A stretch of 64,000 bases of DNA, from NCBI RefSeq assembly GCF_013407855.1, contig NZ_JACBZH010000001.1, positions 3,844,001 through 3,908,000 of the forward strand. The letters run 5' to 3'. A model generated the notes under the pieces. The model saw only the letters and a program-made list of their open reading frames with translations, searched no databases and was not told the DNA's origin. The DNA is from Actinopolymorpha rutila. Its GTDB lineage: Bacteria > Actinomycetota > Actinomycetes > Propionibacteriales > Actinopolymorphaceae. Each line of letters starts with the position of its first letter. Positions within the stretch are counted from its first letter, which is position 1. Positions 23,876 to 33,207 of this stretch are shown here, piece by piece. Both the position numbers and the translations under genes were made by a program.

Positions 23876-26295
23876 CGACGTTCCTCCGAACCTTCGCGGA
23901 CAGCACCTTCCCGCACAGCACCTTCGTGCACGGCATCTCGCGCCCTCGACCCGTACACGGACCACAGCTCGCCGAGGAACAGCCGGCCGAACGCCACCAG
24001 CGCCCTCGGCCCATCCGGCCCGCGGGTGCGGAACGTCGTGAGCTGGCGGAGGAAGTCCTGCGGCTCGATGACGATGACCCCGGCGCCGAGAACGCCGGCC
24101 GCGGCGTCGCCGTCAGCATCGACGTGGCCGCCCAGAAGTCTGACGTACAGCGTGGTCGTGTCGGGCCAGACGTCGGCACCGGGGTCGTCGTGCACGTCCT
24201 TGCGCCCGACAAGGGTCACCGGGTTGCCGCCGCCGTCGGTGAACCACAGTCGGTAGCGCATCGCCCGGCGGCCGGCGTCGCCGTCGGTGGTGAACAGGTT
24301 GAACACTCCCCGGCTCACCGGACGTCTTCCGCCGAGCAGGTCGCAGTCGACCCAGCCCTCCGCGGAGCCTTCGTGGGCGGCGTCGGTGACGAACCGGTGT
24401 ACGTCGTCCGTGGTGATGGTGAGGCGGAACATCAACCGGTCTCCGCGGGCGCGGCCGAGCTGTGCACCCTCCTCGGGATCGGTGACGCCGAGCGCGACGA
24501 ACCCCTTCATCTCCTCGGTGAACGACAGCGACGTGACGTCGTGGGCGGGACGTCTTTGGGTGGGTACCCGCTGCGCCGGGAGGGGCGCGGAGTAGTCGCG
24601 CGCAGCACGGGTGGAGAGCAACCGGTCACACGCGCGGTCGGCGAGGGCGGCGATGGTGAAGGAGGGGTTGGGCCCGACCGGGCCGGGCATGAGCGAGCCG
24701 TCCGCGACGGCCATCCCGGGGTACCCGAACACCTGCCCGTTCGCGTCGCACACTCCTTCACCGGGATGGTCCGCCATCGGCGCCCCTCCGACCGGGTGCA
24801 CGGTGATGACGCGCTTCCCCCACCACAGCGGGTTGTCGGCGAAACCTCCGCCCGCGGCGTCGGCGATCGCGCGCATGGTGTCCCGCATGCGGGTGAAGTA
24901 CTCCTCGGACGTGGCGAGCGTCCACGTCGACTCCAGGTAGCCACGGTCCAGGAACAGCTTCCCGTCGGGCACGTCCCGCCCCATGCCGATCAGCGGCAGC
25001 GTCGCCGCGGAGGTGTCACCCGACCCCAGGAGCGCGGCGACCTCGGCGCTGATCCCCGTCTTCGGTGAGTGGCCCAGCCGCGCGCGCAGTCGGTCGAAGG
25101 CGAACCGAAGCGTCCGTCCCAGCGAACGATCCGCTCGGGTGGTCTCGACCAGCCAGTCGGCGAAGCCGGGATAGCCGGCATCCTCCACGTAGTAGCCGCG
25201 ACCGGCGCCACCGTCCACGGTGTCCGGCACGCGGATGGCGCTGGTGATGACCGGACCGCGGCTGCCTTCCAGGCGCTCGGGACGACCCCCCTCGCGCGCG
25301 TGTTTCACGAACGTGAGCAGGTCGCCGTTGCCCGAGAACCGCGTACCGAGCGCCCCGCTCAGCCCGGGGAACGCCGCGCGGTTGCGCAGCAGCAGGTAGG
25401 TGGTCCCGAACGTCCCCGCGGCGAGTACGAGCTTGTCGCAGGTGATGGTGTGCAACGGCAACCGGTCGGTGCGGGTGCGCCGCCCCTCCCGGCTCGGCTC
25501 GTGCACGACGTACCGGACCTCGTACCCTCCATCCGCCCGTGGGGACAGACCGCGCACCTCGCACCGGGTGCGAAGGTCTGCGCCGTGATGCTGCGCGGCG
25601 GACAGGAAGGTGTGGTCGAGGGTGTTCTTCGCGCCGTCGTTGCAGCCGATGTCGCACTCCCCGCAGAGCCGGCAGGTACGCCGTGGCAGACCGTGCAGGT
25701 TGCCGTACTCGGGGGTGGGGATCTGTGCGCCCACCACCGGCGTCTCCCCCGGCTCCGGAGCGAACGACACCGCCAGCGGCGGCAACTGCCAGTCGAGGTC
25801 AAGACGCTTCGCGGCGCGGCGCATCGCCTGCGTCTTTCCCGTGCCGTCGTAGCCGCCGGCGTCGATCGGGAAGCGCTGCGGCCGGAGCATCCGCTCCACG
25901 CTGTCGTAGTGGGGGTCGAGTTCGGTGCGGGTGACCGGCCACGACTCGTAGCCGCCACCGGGGATCGGTGACTCGTGCACGAACCAGCGTTCGTCCTTGC
26001 GGAGCAGCACGTTCGCGTAGATCAGCGAGCCACCGCCAAGGCCCGCGGACACCACCGCCTCGATCCCGCGGAAGGTCCACACGTCGAACAAGCCCTGAAG
26101 TCCCTCGCTGGGATCCCAGAAGGCACGGGAGAAATCCGCCGGAGAGCGAGGAAACGAGCCGGGCGGATAGGCCTTGCCTCGTTCGAGTACGACCACCCGC
26201 AGACCCGCCTCGGCGAGCCTGAACGCAGAGACCGACCCGCCGAATCCCGACCCGATCACCACCGCGTCGACGTGCTCGGAATCGGCCTTGGCCAT
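23872..26295 (-). CDS. GMC family oxidoreductase, cholesterol-oxidase-like
   Basis: An 807-residue FAD enzyme. The dinucleotide fold is VVIGSGFGGSVSAFRLAEAG at the N-terminus, and VSAGLGGGSLIYANVLL is the second FAD motif. A Cys cluster CRLCGECDIGCNDGAKNT (~205) has CxxCxxCxxxC spacing and is typical of the ChoD/MSMEG_1604-like branch. The catalytic His region is ITVHPVGGAPMADHP, then VADGSLMPGPVGPNPSFTIAALADR. About 220 extra C-terminal residues follow the GMC domain. ATG 26295 is preferred over an upstream ATG because a GGGGGG ribosome-binding stretch sits at the right distance and the FAD domain begins at once. First gene of the four-gene operon. A sterol or other secondary alcohol is the likely substrate. 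Confidence 0.87.
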   Translation of the reverse strand: MAKADSEHVDAVVIGSGFGGSVSAFRLAEAGLRVVVLERGKAYPPGSFPRSPADFSRAFWDPSEGLQGLFDVWTFRGIEAVVSAGLGGGSLIYANVLLRKDERWFVHESPIPGGGYESWPVTRTELDPHYDSVERMLRPQRFPIDAGGYDGTGKTQAMRRAAKRLDLDWQLPPLAVSFAPEPGETPVVGAQIPTPEYGNLHGLPRRTCRLCGECDIGCNDGAKNTLDHTFLSAAQHHGADLRTRCEVRGLSPRADGGYEVRYVVHEPSREGRRTRTDRLPLHTITCDKLVLAAGTFGTTYLLLRNRAAFPGLSGALGTRFSGNGDLLTFVKHAREGGRPERLEGSRGPVITSAIRVPDTVDGGAGRGYYVEDAGYPGFADWLVETTRADRSLGRTLRFAFDRLRARLGHSPKTGISAEVAALLGSGDTSAATLPLIGMGRDVPDGKLFLDRGYLESTWTLATSEEYFTRMRDTMRAIADAAGGGFADNPLWWGKRVITVHPVGGAPMADHPGEGVCDANGQVFGYPGMAVADGSLMPGPVGPNPSFTIAALADRACDRLLSTRAARDYSAPLPAQRVPTQRRPAHDVTSLSFTEEMKGFVALGVTDPEEGAQLGRARGDRLMFRLTITTDDVHRFVTDAAHEGSAEGWVDCDLLGGRRPVSRGVFNLFTTDGDAGRRAMRYRLWFTDGGGNPVTLVGRKDVHDDPGADVWPDTTTLYVRLLGGHVDADGDAAAGVLGAGVIVIEPQDFLRQLTTFRTRGPDGPRALVAFGRLFLGELWSVYGSRARDAVHEGAVREGAVREGSEERR

Positions 26296-26771
26296 GGCGC
26301 CACCCCCCGAATCGCGCGCCCGCACACGAGGTGCCGATATCGCACCCACCGGTTCGCCGGCTCGTCACGATGCTCGCCAGGCAAGCCTGCGTTGACAGTC
26401 GTTCGGGGGACAGACCTCTGGCCGGCACGAGGCGAAGGAGCATGTGCCGCAGAAGGACAAGACTGCCTGCTCGCGGAGTCCAGGCGATATGGCATCTTTG
26501 GCGGTCGCGGGTGTTCTGCCTCGCATCACCGCTGTCGCTTCTCACAGTGTGGCCCACGAAAACAGCTGGCGGTAATCGTGCGCTAGGTGAGGTTTGGTGG
26601 TGTCGCGCGGGTACTCATGGGTTCCGAAGGTTGATCACCACCAGCACTGCCACTGATCGCCTCACCATCCGTCGGATGGTCAGGTGAGAAGGGAGGATAG
26701 GAGACGCGACTGCGCACCGGCCAGCCAATTTCTCGTACCCAACCGAGCAGGACGAACGAGAATCGGAACGC
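26296..26771. other. Intergenic region without a supported gene
   Basis: The 476 bp separates the cysS stop from the GMC start. Short open frames here on both strands have no family resemblance, ribosome-binding site or codon bias. The only structure I see is the hairpin at 26661-26688. The right part should hold the cysS 3' end and terminator, the left part the GMC promoter, for which no clear -35/-10 pair is visible. Confidence 0.5.
26661..26688 (-). terminator. Hairpin downstream of cysS
   Basis: ACCATCC and GGATGGT pair around a GTC loop (26664-26680), and flanking CTCACC and GGTGAG extend the fold. It lies about 85 bp after the cysS stop, with no T-tract. It could be a terminator or a protein-binding palindrome. 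Confidence 0.4.
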
Positions 26772-28229
26772 CTACGCCGAACGGCGCCGGGCCCTGGGGC
26801 CGTCCGGGGTGTCGGTGATCTCGATGCCCGCGGCGGAGAGTTCGTCGCGGATCGCGTCCGCGGTGGCGAAGTCGCGGGCCGCCCTCGCTGCCTGACGCTC
26901 GGCCAGGCGCGCCGCCACCGCCGGATCGCCGGAGACTTCGCCGGCAGCATCTGGCTCGGATGCCGTGGCCAGGCCGAACCCCAGCACCCGGTCGAAGTCG
27001 GCCAGTAGGCCCCAACGTTCGAAGGCGGTGAGTTCGGGATCCCGGGTGACCGCGGACGCGATCGACAGTGCGCGGGACGAGTTGAGGTCGTCGGTCAGGG
27101 CCGCCCAGAACGCGTCGCGAAGCTCTCCGGCTCGCCCACCGGCCGCGGGTGCGACCGCATCCCCGCCCACCGCGTCGCGAGCCACCACCGCGTGGTGGAC
27201 CAGGCGCCGGAGGGCGGTGCCGGCGGCAGCGACGGCGTCGAAGGTGAAGGTCTGCTGCTGGCGGTAGTGGGCCTGGAAGGTGAAGTACCGGAACGCGAGC
27301 GGGTCGATCCCGCGTTCGGTCAGTGAGTCCACCACCAGCACGTGGCCCCTGCTCTTGGACATCTTCAGCCCGGCCAGGTCGAGGAACTCGCTGTGCACCC
27401 AGAACGCCACCCAGGGATGCACGTCGAGCGCGCACTCGCTCTGGGCGATCTCGTTGGAGTGGTGCACCCGAACGTGGTCGACACCACCGGTGTGGATGTC
27501 GATCTGCTCGCCAAGGTAGCGGGTCGCCATGGCGGAGCACTCGATGTGCCAGCCGGGAAAGCCGACGCCCCAAGGAGAATCCCATTCCTGCAGGCGTTTG
27601 CCACTGCCCGGGCTGAACTTCCACAGGGCGAAGTCCGCGGGGTGGCGCTTGTCGGCGAGGTGCCTGACCCTCCCGGTGGCCGCCAGGTCGTCGAGGGCGA
27701 TGCCCGCGAACTCGGCGTACCGGGGAAAGGCCGTCACGTCGAAGTACACCCCGTCCTCGATCACGTAGGTGAGCCCGCGATCCACGAGAGTCGCCACCAT
27801 GGCGATCTGATCGTCGATGTGCTCACCGGCCCGGGGAACGATGTCGGGTTCGAGGCAGCCGAGGCGGCGCCGGTCGGTGACCCACTGGTCGGTCCAGCGC
27901 CCGGTGATCTCCTTCACGGACGTGCCCGCCTCGAAGGCGGCGGCCTCGACCTTGTCCTCACCCTCGTCGGCGTCGCTCGTCAGGTGGCCGACGTCGGTGA
28001 TGTTGGTGACGTACGTGACCTCCCGGCCCGACGCGAGCAGCACCCGGCGCAGCAGGTCGGGGGTGAGCTGGCTGCGCATGTTGCCGAGGTGCTGCGGCCT
28101 GTAGACGGTCGGGCCGCAGGTGTACATCCCGACCCGGCCGGGTTCCGACGGTTCGAACGGCCGCACCGCTCGATGGCGGGTGTCGTACAGCTGAAGTGCC
28201 GGGATCGTCACCGGCCGATCATCACACAC
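26772..28229 (-). CDS. cysS: Cysteinyl-tRNA synthetase
   Basis: A 485-residue class I aminoacyl-tRNA synthetase. MYTCGPTVYRPQHLGNMRSQ holds the first zinc Cys and the HIGH-type motif (HLGN). GWHIECSAM and HTGGVDHVRVHHSNEIAQSE give the remaining zinc ligands and the active site. KMSKSRGHV is the KMSKS loop. The C-terminal AAGIEITDTPDGPRAR is the CysRS ending. MshC, the mycothiol ligase paralogue, was considered, but its motifs differ. GTG at 28229 has GGCGGAG upstream; GTG at 28211 is an alternative. Whether this is the only CysRS of the genome cannot be known here. Confidence 0.9.
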   Translation of the reverse strand: MCDDRPVTIPALQLYDTRHRAVRPFEPSEPGRVGMYTCGPTVYRPQHLGNMRSQLTPDLLRRVLLASGREVTYVTNITDVGHLTSDADEGEDKVEAAAFEAGTSVKEITGRWTDQWVTDRRRLGCLEPDIVPRAGEHIDDQIAMVATLVDRGLTYVIEDGVYFDVTAFPRYAEFAGIALDDLAATGRVRHLADKRHPADFALWKFSPGSGKRLQEWDSPWGVGFPGWHIECSAMATRYLGEQIDIHTGGVDHVRVHHSNEIAQSECALDVHPWVAFWVHSEFLDLAGLKMSKSRGHVLVVDSLTERGIDPLAFRYFTFQAHYRQQQTFTFDAVAAAGTALRRLVHHAVVARDAVGGDAVAPAAGGRAGELRDAFWAALTDDLNSSRALSIASAVTRDPELTAFERWGLLADFDRVLGFGLATASEPDAAGEVSGDPAVAARLAERQAARAARDFATADAIRDELSAAGIEITDTPDGPRARRRSA

Positions 28230-28346
28230 TCCGCCGGCCGGTCCCGTGATGAGCGCAGTGACGATTCGGTGAGCGTGTGACTCCCTAGGCGCCCAGGACG
28301 GGTGATCGAGTAGTTAGCATCTCGAAGTATTAGTCTCGCCGGGTCC

Positions 28347-28478
28347 TTGTCCTTCGAACTCGCGGGAGTTCTGCAACTGGTCAACGCCGCGCTGTTCCAC
28401 CACTACTTCGCCGACCACGACCGCCGCCCTCCCGAGACCGAGCCGGCGGCTGAACCGGAGCCGTCACAGCGTCAGTAG
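28347..28478 (+). CDS. Possible small acidic-tailed protein or gene remnant
   Basis: A TTG-initiated frame of 43 codons between divergent cysS and the epimerase stop. It encodes a hydrophobic/aromatic N-terminal half (FELAGVLQLVNAALFHHYF) and an acidic Pro/Glu tail. The amphipathic helix and composition look more protein-like than random antisense frames. However, the ribosome-binding site is weak (CCGGG) and no family is recognised. It could equally be the 3' remnant of a lost gene. Confidence 0.22.
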   Translation: MSFELAGVLQLVNAALFHHYFADHDRRPPETEPAAEPEPSQRQ

Positions 28479-29371
28479 GGGCAGGTGGCGGCGTGGACCG
28501 CGTCCGGTCCGCCGGCGGCGTCCAGCCCCCGCAGCTCGTCCAGGAACGTCCCGAAGTGGCGGGTCGGCTTGTAGCCGATCGCGGCGCCGGGTCCCTCGTC
28601 GCCACCGGCCACCACCGAGGGCCGGCGGCGCAGGTCGATCGCGTACCGCTCGATGAGGTCGCGTGAGCCCGGGAACACCCGCTCACAGGCGGCGAGAGGG
28701 TCGTCCTCCCAGTCGCGCACCTGCTCCTCCGAATAGACGTTGGGTCGTACGGCGTCGACCACCAGGCCTTCGGGATCCGCACCGCCGGGGAGGTTCGGCC
28801 CCAGGTGCTCGACCGCCGCCTCGACGTATCCGAGGACGTCCTCCCGGTCGACCCCGCCGTACAGCAGGCGTGCGCCGTAGCGGTTGAGGTAGTCGTCACC
28901 CCAGGGCGTGAAGTCGTGCGGCCGGATCGCGACGTAACGCAAGCCGTGGTTGCGCCGGTGGTATTCGCACAGCTCCTCACCGACCTGCTTGGTGAAGCCG
29001 TACTTGCCGTAGTGGTCGTGCCAGGACTGCGAGGACAGGAACACCAGCCTGTGAATGCCGGCCGAACGCGCCGCCTGCAGTGCCCAGAACGTGCCGTCGA
29101 CGTTCAGCCGCCAGAAGTCGGCCTCGGTCTTGGACCTGGAGTGGATGCCGTGCCAGGCGGGCAGATGGAGCAGTACGTCGCAGCCCTGCGCGGCCCCTTC
29201 GAGCCCAAACCCGGCCTGGATGTCGCACTGCACGAACGGCAGGCCGGCGTACGGGGCTGCGTCCGGAAGCAGCTCGAGGTCGGACAGCACAAGATCGTGC
29301 CCGGCGGCGCGCAGCCTCGGCACGATTCCCTTTCCGACGTTGCTGCCTGCGCCCGTCACCAGAATCCGCAT
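28472..29371 (-). CDS. NAD-dependent epimerase/dehydratase (extended SDR)
   Basis: A 299-residue extended short-chain dehydrogenase. ILVTGAGSNVGKGIV is the NAD-binding G-x2-G-x2-G-type loop. DVLLHLPAWHG replaces the usual 'HLAA'. SSQSWHDHYGKYGFTKQVGEEL holds the catalytic Y-x3-K. The protein is shorter than GalE-type epimerases and resembles uronate-dehydrogenase-like sugar dehydrogenases. It ends a three-gene run after two aldo/keto reductases (33 bp gap), which suggests oxidation or reduction of a sugar acid. Substrate not determinable. Confidence 0.85.
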   Translation of the reverse strand: MRILVTGAGSNVGKGIVPRLRAAGHDLVLSDLELLPDAAPYAGLPFVQCDIQAGFGLEGAAQGCDVLLHLPAWHGIHSRSKTEADFWRLNVDGTFWALQAARSAGIHRLVFLSSQSWHDHYGKYGFTKQVGEELCEYHRRNHGLRYVAIRPHDFTPWGDDYLNRYGARLLYGGVDREDVLGYVEAAVEHLGPNLPGGADPEGLVVDAVRPNVYSEEQVRDWEDDPLAACERVFPGSRDLIERYAIDLRRRPSVVAGGDEGPGAAIGYKPTRHFGTFLDELRGLDAAGGPDAVHAATCPY

Positions 29372-29404
29372 GGTGGTTCCTTCCTTGCGTGGCCGACTTC
29401 TGGG

Positions 29405-30382
29405 CTAGCGTCCGAGTGCGGACTCCACCGCCGCCATCTCCTCCGCCGACAGCGGACCGTGCCGCAGAGCACCGGCGTTCTCGCGGGCCTGCGCGACCGT
29501 ACGGCAGCCGGGGATCGGCACGAACGCCGCACTGCGGGCCAGCAGCCAGCACAGTGCGCCCTGGGCGAGAGTGCGCCCGTTGGACGTGAGCACCTCGCGG
29601 ACCCGGCCGACCGCCGCGAGCGTGTCGGCCTGGTTTCCCCGGAAGTCCCAGCCGTGGCGTACGTCGTCGGCGGCGAACTTCGTGTCCCCGCTCATCTTCC
29701 CCGACAGAACACCCATGCCGAGCGGGCCGCGGACGATGCTGGCAAGGCCGTTCGCCTCACAGACCCCGAGCGTCTCGGCGTTGCCACCGAGCACGTTGAA
29801 CGCCTGCTGGATCGCCGCGCAGTGCGGGCTGCCAGCGAACAACGCGGCGCGTCCGGGATCGTCAGTGCTCCAGCCGAACGAACGGATCTTGCCCTCGTCG
29901 ACCAGGTCCTCCAGGACCGCCAGCACGTCCTCCGCGGCGGCCGGGTCGCAACCACCGAGGTGGAACTGCAGCAGGTCGATGACGTCGGTCTCCAGGCGAC
30001 GCAGGCTCGCCTCACACGCGGTGCGGACGTACGCGGGAGAGTCGTCGGTGCCCGGTGACTCCCGCCGCTCCTCGTCGTAGGTGAACCCGAACTTCGTGGC
30101 CACCACCACACCTTCGCGCCGACCACGCAGGGCCCGGGCCAGCACGCGCTCGCTGTGCCCGCAGCCATACACGTCGGCGGTGTCGAAGAAGGTGACGCCC
30201 TCGTCGAGCGCGGCACGGATCGCGGCGACCGACTCCTCGTCGTCGACCTCGCCCCAGCCGATCGGTTCCCCGTTACGGCTGTGCGGCCCACCGATCGCCC
30301 AGCAGCCGAAGCCGATCGCGCTGACCTCGAGTCCGGACCGCCCGAGCGCCCGGCGCTGGGTGGAGAGTGCCTTCTCGGTCAT
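29405..30382 (-). CDS. Aldo/keto reductase
   Basis: A 325-residue AKR beginning MTEKALSTQRRALGRSGLEVSAIGFGCWAIGG after ATG 30382. The catalytic tetrad is visible: Asp and Tyr in FFDTADVYGCGHSE, Lys in VVVATKFGFT and His in DLLQFHLGG. The C-terminal IPGCRTVAQARENAGAL is the NADPH-binding end. It starts 5 bp after the stop of the preceding AKR gene, so the two are one transcript. Substrate unknown; context suggests sugar derivatives. Confidence 0.9.
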   Translation of the reverse strand: MTEKALSTQRRALGRSGLEVSAIGFGCWAIGGPHSRNGEPIGWGEVDDEESVAAIRAALDEGVTFFDTADVYGCGHSERVLARALRGRREGVVVATKFGFTYDEERRESPGTDDSPAYVRTACEASLRRLETDVIDLLQFHLGGCDPAAAEDVLAVLEDLVDEGKIRSFGWSTDDPGRAALFAGSPHCAAIQQAFNVLGGNAETLGVCEANGLASIVRGPLGMGVLSGKMSGDTKFAADDVRHGWDFRGNQADTLAAVGRVREVLTSNGRTLAQGALCWLLARSAAFVPIPGCRTVAQARENAGALRHGPLSAEEMAAVESALGR

Positions 30383-30387
30383 CGGTG

Positions 30388-31308
30388 TCAGCCCTTCTCC
30401 GGGGACTCGCCCGCCTCGTCGAGACGTCGCTTGGCCTCTTCGTAAACGTCGTCGGCGAGCGCACCCGCCGCAGCCGCCCTGACGTTCTCCGCGAGGTGCG
30501 CGGGGTTCAGCGTGCCGACGATGATCGTGTCGACGCCGGGATGGCTGAGCGTGAACCGCAGCTGCCACTGCGTACGGCTCTCGCCCTCGTCGAGGAGCTC
30601 GTCCAGCTTCGCGCGTTCCCAGATGTCCCACCGGTCGGCCGAGCCCAGACCCGCGCCGGGCTCTCCTCGCGCCACTCCGCCGCGGATGATCGTGCCGGCA
30701 CCTGCCGCGTGCGCCTTCGTGATGAGGTCCTCGTGACGTCGTTCGAGTGCGGAGTAGGGGATCTGGAACGCGTCGAAGACACCCCAGTCGATGTACGTAC
30801 CGAGATCGGGCGACGTCGACGACGCACCGATGAACCGCGCCTTGCCCGAGGCCTGGATCTCGCGCAGGGTGTCGACGAGCTTGTGCTCCTCGGCGAGGGC
30901 GACCGAGGGGTTGTGCAACTGCAGGAGGTCGACCTGGTCCGTACCGAGCTTGTACAGGCTGTCGTCGATGTTGCCCAGCAGGTGCTTTCGGTCCCACTGG
31001 TGCGGGGTCTCGTCGTGGTCGCCGGCCGGGATCATCGAGCAACCGCACTTCGTCGCGAGGACGTACTCGTTCCGGCGCTCGGAGATGAAGCGGCCGATGT
31101 AGGCCTCACTCCTGCCGTAGTCGTTCGCGGTGTCGACGAACGTGATCCCGGCGTCCAGAACAGCCCCGAGAATGTCCCGCGCCTGCTCGTCGCGGACCGG
31201 CCGACCACCCCAGATCCGTTCGCCACGTACTTCCATGGCGCCGAATCCCAGCCTGGTGACCTCCAGGCCCGTGGAGCCCAGCTTCCGAGTGGCAAGCGTG
31301 CCGGCCAT
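30388..31308 (-). CDS. Aldo/keto reductase
   Basis: A 306-residue AKR, divergent in sequence from its neighbour. FVDTANDYGRSEAYI carries Asp and Tyr, VLATKCGCSM the Lys, and VDLLQLHNPSV the His. IIVGTLNPAHLAENV is the cofactor-binding tail. ATG 31308 is preceded on the minus strand by AAGGAGAATC as a ribosome-binding site. It is the first gene of the AKR-AKR-epimerase operon. A reductive step on an aldehyde or keto sugar is likely, direction unknown. Confidence 0.9.
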   Translation of the reverse strand: MAGTLATRKLGSTGLEVTRLGFGAMEVRGERIWGGRPVRDEQARDILGAVLDAGITFVDTANDYGRSEAYIGRFISERRNEYVLATKCGCSMIPAGDHDETPHQWDRKHLLGNIDDSLYKLGTDQVDLLQLHNPSVALAEEHKLVDTLREIQASGKARFIGASSTSPDLGTYIDWGVFDAFQIPYSALERRHEDLITKAHAAGAGTIIRGGVARGEPGAGLGSADRWDIWERAKLDELLDEGESRTQWQLRFTLSHPGVDTIIVGTLNPAHLAENVRAAAAGALADDVYEEAKRRLDEAGESPEKG

Positions 31309-31463
31309 GATTCTCCTTCGCCCGCTGTCGTCAGTCGTTGCCAGTGCGTCGTCGTACGGTCCGCCCTGTCGAGGCCGGCCAAGTCATCAGCCTGGCCGGG
31401 GCGGCCGACCGATGTCCAATAGCCAGCCATGCTCGACCCGAGCGGCCATCCTGCTGAATCGGC

Positions 31464-32354
31464 TCAGTCGGGTGTCTGCCCGGGGGCCCACAACGACGTC
31501 ACGTCCTCCCCGCGAGCGTCGCGGCGCCGGAGATCGGCCAGGAAGTCGGTGATCCCGTAGCCGGGCCGCCAGCCGAGCACCCGGTCTGCCTCGGTGAGGT
31601 CGTGCTGCTCCACCTGGGTGGGCAACTCGATCTCGTACCGATCAAGCAACTCCGCCGAGCCGGGCACCTGCTCGTCGCACCACGCCCTGCCACGACCGGT
31701 GAAATCCTCGGCGACGGCAGCCGGCATGCCGTGGTCGGTGTGCACGATCGAGCGAAAGACGTCCACCTTGTGCTCCAGGACTCCGTGCAGAGCCGCGACG
31801 GTGGCCGACGCCACGTCACGCCGGTCCACACCGTTGCGCAACAACATCGCACCCCAGGCGAGATAGGGCTTGGGTACGAAGTCGTGGTAGCGGAGCAGTG
31901 CGACGGAGGCGCCCGTGGTCTCGTGGTGCATGCGCCACAGATCCTCGCCGATCACCTTCGTCACGCCGTAGACGCCGCCCCACCCGTAGGCCATCGACGA
32001 CGCGAAGACCACCGACGAGACGCCGTGAGCGCGACAGGCCTGCACGACGTTGAACGTCCCGTCCACGTTGACGGCGAAGATCGTCTCGTCACTGACCGGA
32101 GGCTGGTGCGCACAGTGCCACGCCGCCAGATGGACCACCGCGTCACATCCGCGCACTGCCCGGTCCACGTCGGCCGGGGTCCGCGTGTCACAACGAACGA
32201 ACTCCGCGTCACCAAGATCGTGATCCGCCGGGGGTGCGACGTCGGCCATGCGGACGTCGAAGCCGGCCTTCAGGGCAAGCCGCGCCACAGCGCTGCCGGC
32301 GTTACCCGAGGCGCCCGTGATCAACACCCGGCGTCCTTGCTGTGTACCTGTCAT
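31464..32354 (-). CDS. NAD-dependent epimerase/dehydratase (extended SDR)
   Basis: A 296-residue extended SDR. VLITGASGNAGSAVARLAL is the cofactor loop, DAVVHLAAWHC the 'HLAA' motif, and SSMAYGWGGVYGVTK the active site with Y-x3-K. It resembles the epimerase at 28472-29371 in length and layout, so the two are probably paralogues with related sugar substrates. It is separated from the AKR operon by 155 bp with no obvious signal, so it may be its own transcript. It is divergent from the secreted protein at 32497. Confidence 0.85.
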   Translation of the reverse strand: MTGTQQGRRVLITGASGNAGSAVARLALKAGFDVRMADVAPPADHDLGDAEFVRCDTRTPADVDRAVRGCDAVVHLAAWHCAHQPPVSDETIFAVNVDGTFNVVQACRAHGVSSVVFASSMAYGWGGVYGVTKVIGEDLWRMHHETTGASVALLRYHDFVPKPYLAWGAMLLRNGVDRRDVASATVAALHGVLEHKVDVFRSIVHTDHGMPAAVAEDFTGRGRAWCDEQVPGSAELLDRYEIELPTQVEQHDLTEADRVLGWRPGYGITDFLADLRRRDARGEDVTSLWAPGQTPD

Positions 32355-32496
32355 GAGCGAAGCCTCTCAGTGCCGTCGCGCCCGGTGCGCCGGGGTCTCA
32401 AAGCCGCAGTGCATTTTCTCGACCTGCCCTGAACCGTTGCCTCACGTGGCCCGTGATACCGGCACATCACTGCCGTACCGAGGAACGGAGACAACG

Positions 32497-33006
32497 ATGA
32501 AACGACGCCTGGCTCTCCTGGTCGCGAGCGTGCTCGCCGTGTTCCTGGTTCTTCCCATGGCGGCCGCCAGCGCGGGCGGCGGCAGGAAACTCCTGTCCTT
32601 CGACGAGCTGGCTCCTGTCACCGAGCCGTACACCGGGGCGGGTAACGCCATCCGAGGCGTACCCGGAGGTGGTCTGCCGTGGGAGATCGGATCCACCCAC
32701 GGTGACTTGCGGAGCGACGGCAGACTGCAGGTCCGCGTCGAAGGGCTGGTCCTCGCCCGCCGCGCCCCCGTACCCGTCGAACGACAGGGCACCAACCCGG
32801 CCCCGGCGTTCAAGGCTGTCGTCAGCTGCCTGTCCACCAGTCAGGGTGTCGCCACCACCGTGAACCTCGCGACCGCGAGCGCCCCCGCCACACCCGATGG
32901 TGACGCCACCATCAAGGACCGCATCGACCTCCCCTCCCCATGCATCGCCCCGATCGTCTTCGTCACCTCGCCCGACGGGGCCTGGTTCGCCGTCACCGGC
33001 CAGTGA
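32497..33006 (+). CDS. Small secreted protein of unknown function
   Basis: A 169-residue protein with a textbook Sec signal: MKRRLALL, a hydrophobic core and cleavage after AAASA (~27). The mature part has no recognised enzyme motif. It includes GNAIRGVPGGGLPWEI, a GDLRSDGRLQVRVEGLVL strand pair and two cysteines about 43 residues apart (VVSCLS and SPCIAP) that may form a disulfide. I recall similar exported actinobacterial proteins annotated only as hypothetical. ATG 32497 is preceded by GAACGGAG. Divergent from the epimerase gene upstream. Confidence 0.7.
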   Translation: MKRRLALLVASVLAVFLVLPMAAASAGGGRKLLSFDELAPVTEPYTGAGNAIRGVPGGGLPWEIGSTHGDLRSDGRLQVRVEGLVLARRAPVPVERQGTNPAPAFKAVVSCLSTSQGVATTVNLATASAPATPDGDATIKDRIDLPSPCIAPIVFVTSPDGAWFAVTGQ

Positions 33007-33207
33007 GCCGGCGCGACCGTGTCGCGGGTAGCCGGGGAACGCCGCCACCGGCGCCGAGGATGGCCGGTCTTGGCAGGGCAGTCTCGGACGCGAAACACTC
33101 AACCGTCCACTCGGCCGAAGTAGCCTGCGGCCGCTGGAACTGATGTTGCGAGCGCGACGCGGCGGAACGACACGCGAGGGTCGCGCCAGGTCGTGAGGAG
33201 GCGGCGC

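Noticed and set aside
26331..26687. 118-codon plus-strand frame in the cysS-GMC gap
   Set aside because: No ribosome-binding site, odd Arg/Cys/Trp composition and no family resemblance.
26772..28229. MshC mycothiol ligase instead of CysRS
   Set aside because: The CysRS C-terminal ending, full length of 485 residues and standard HLGN/KMSKS context fit CysRS better than the ~410-residue MshC.
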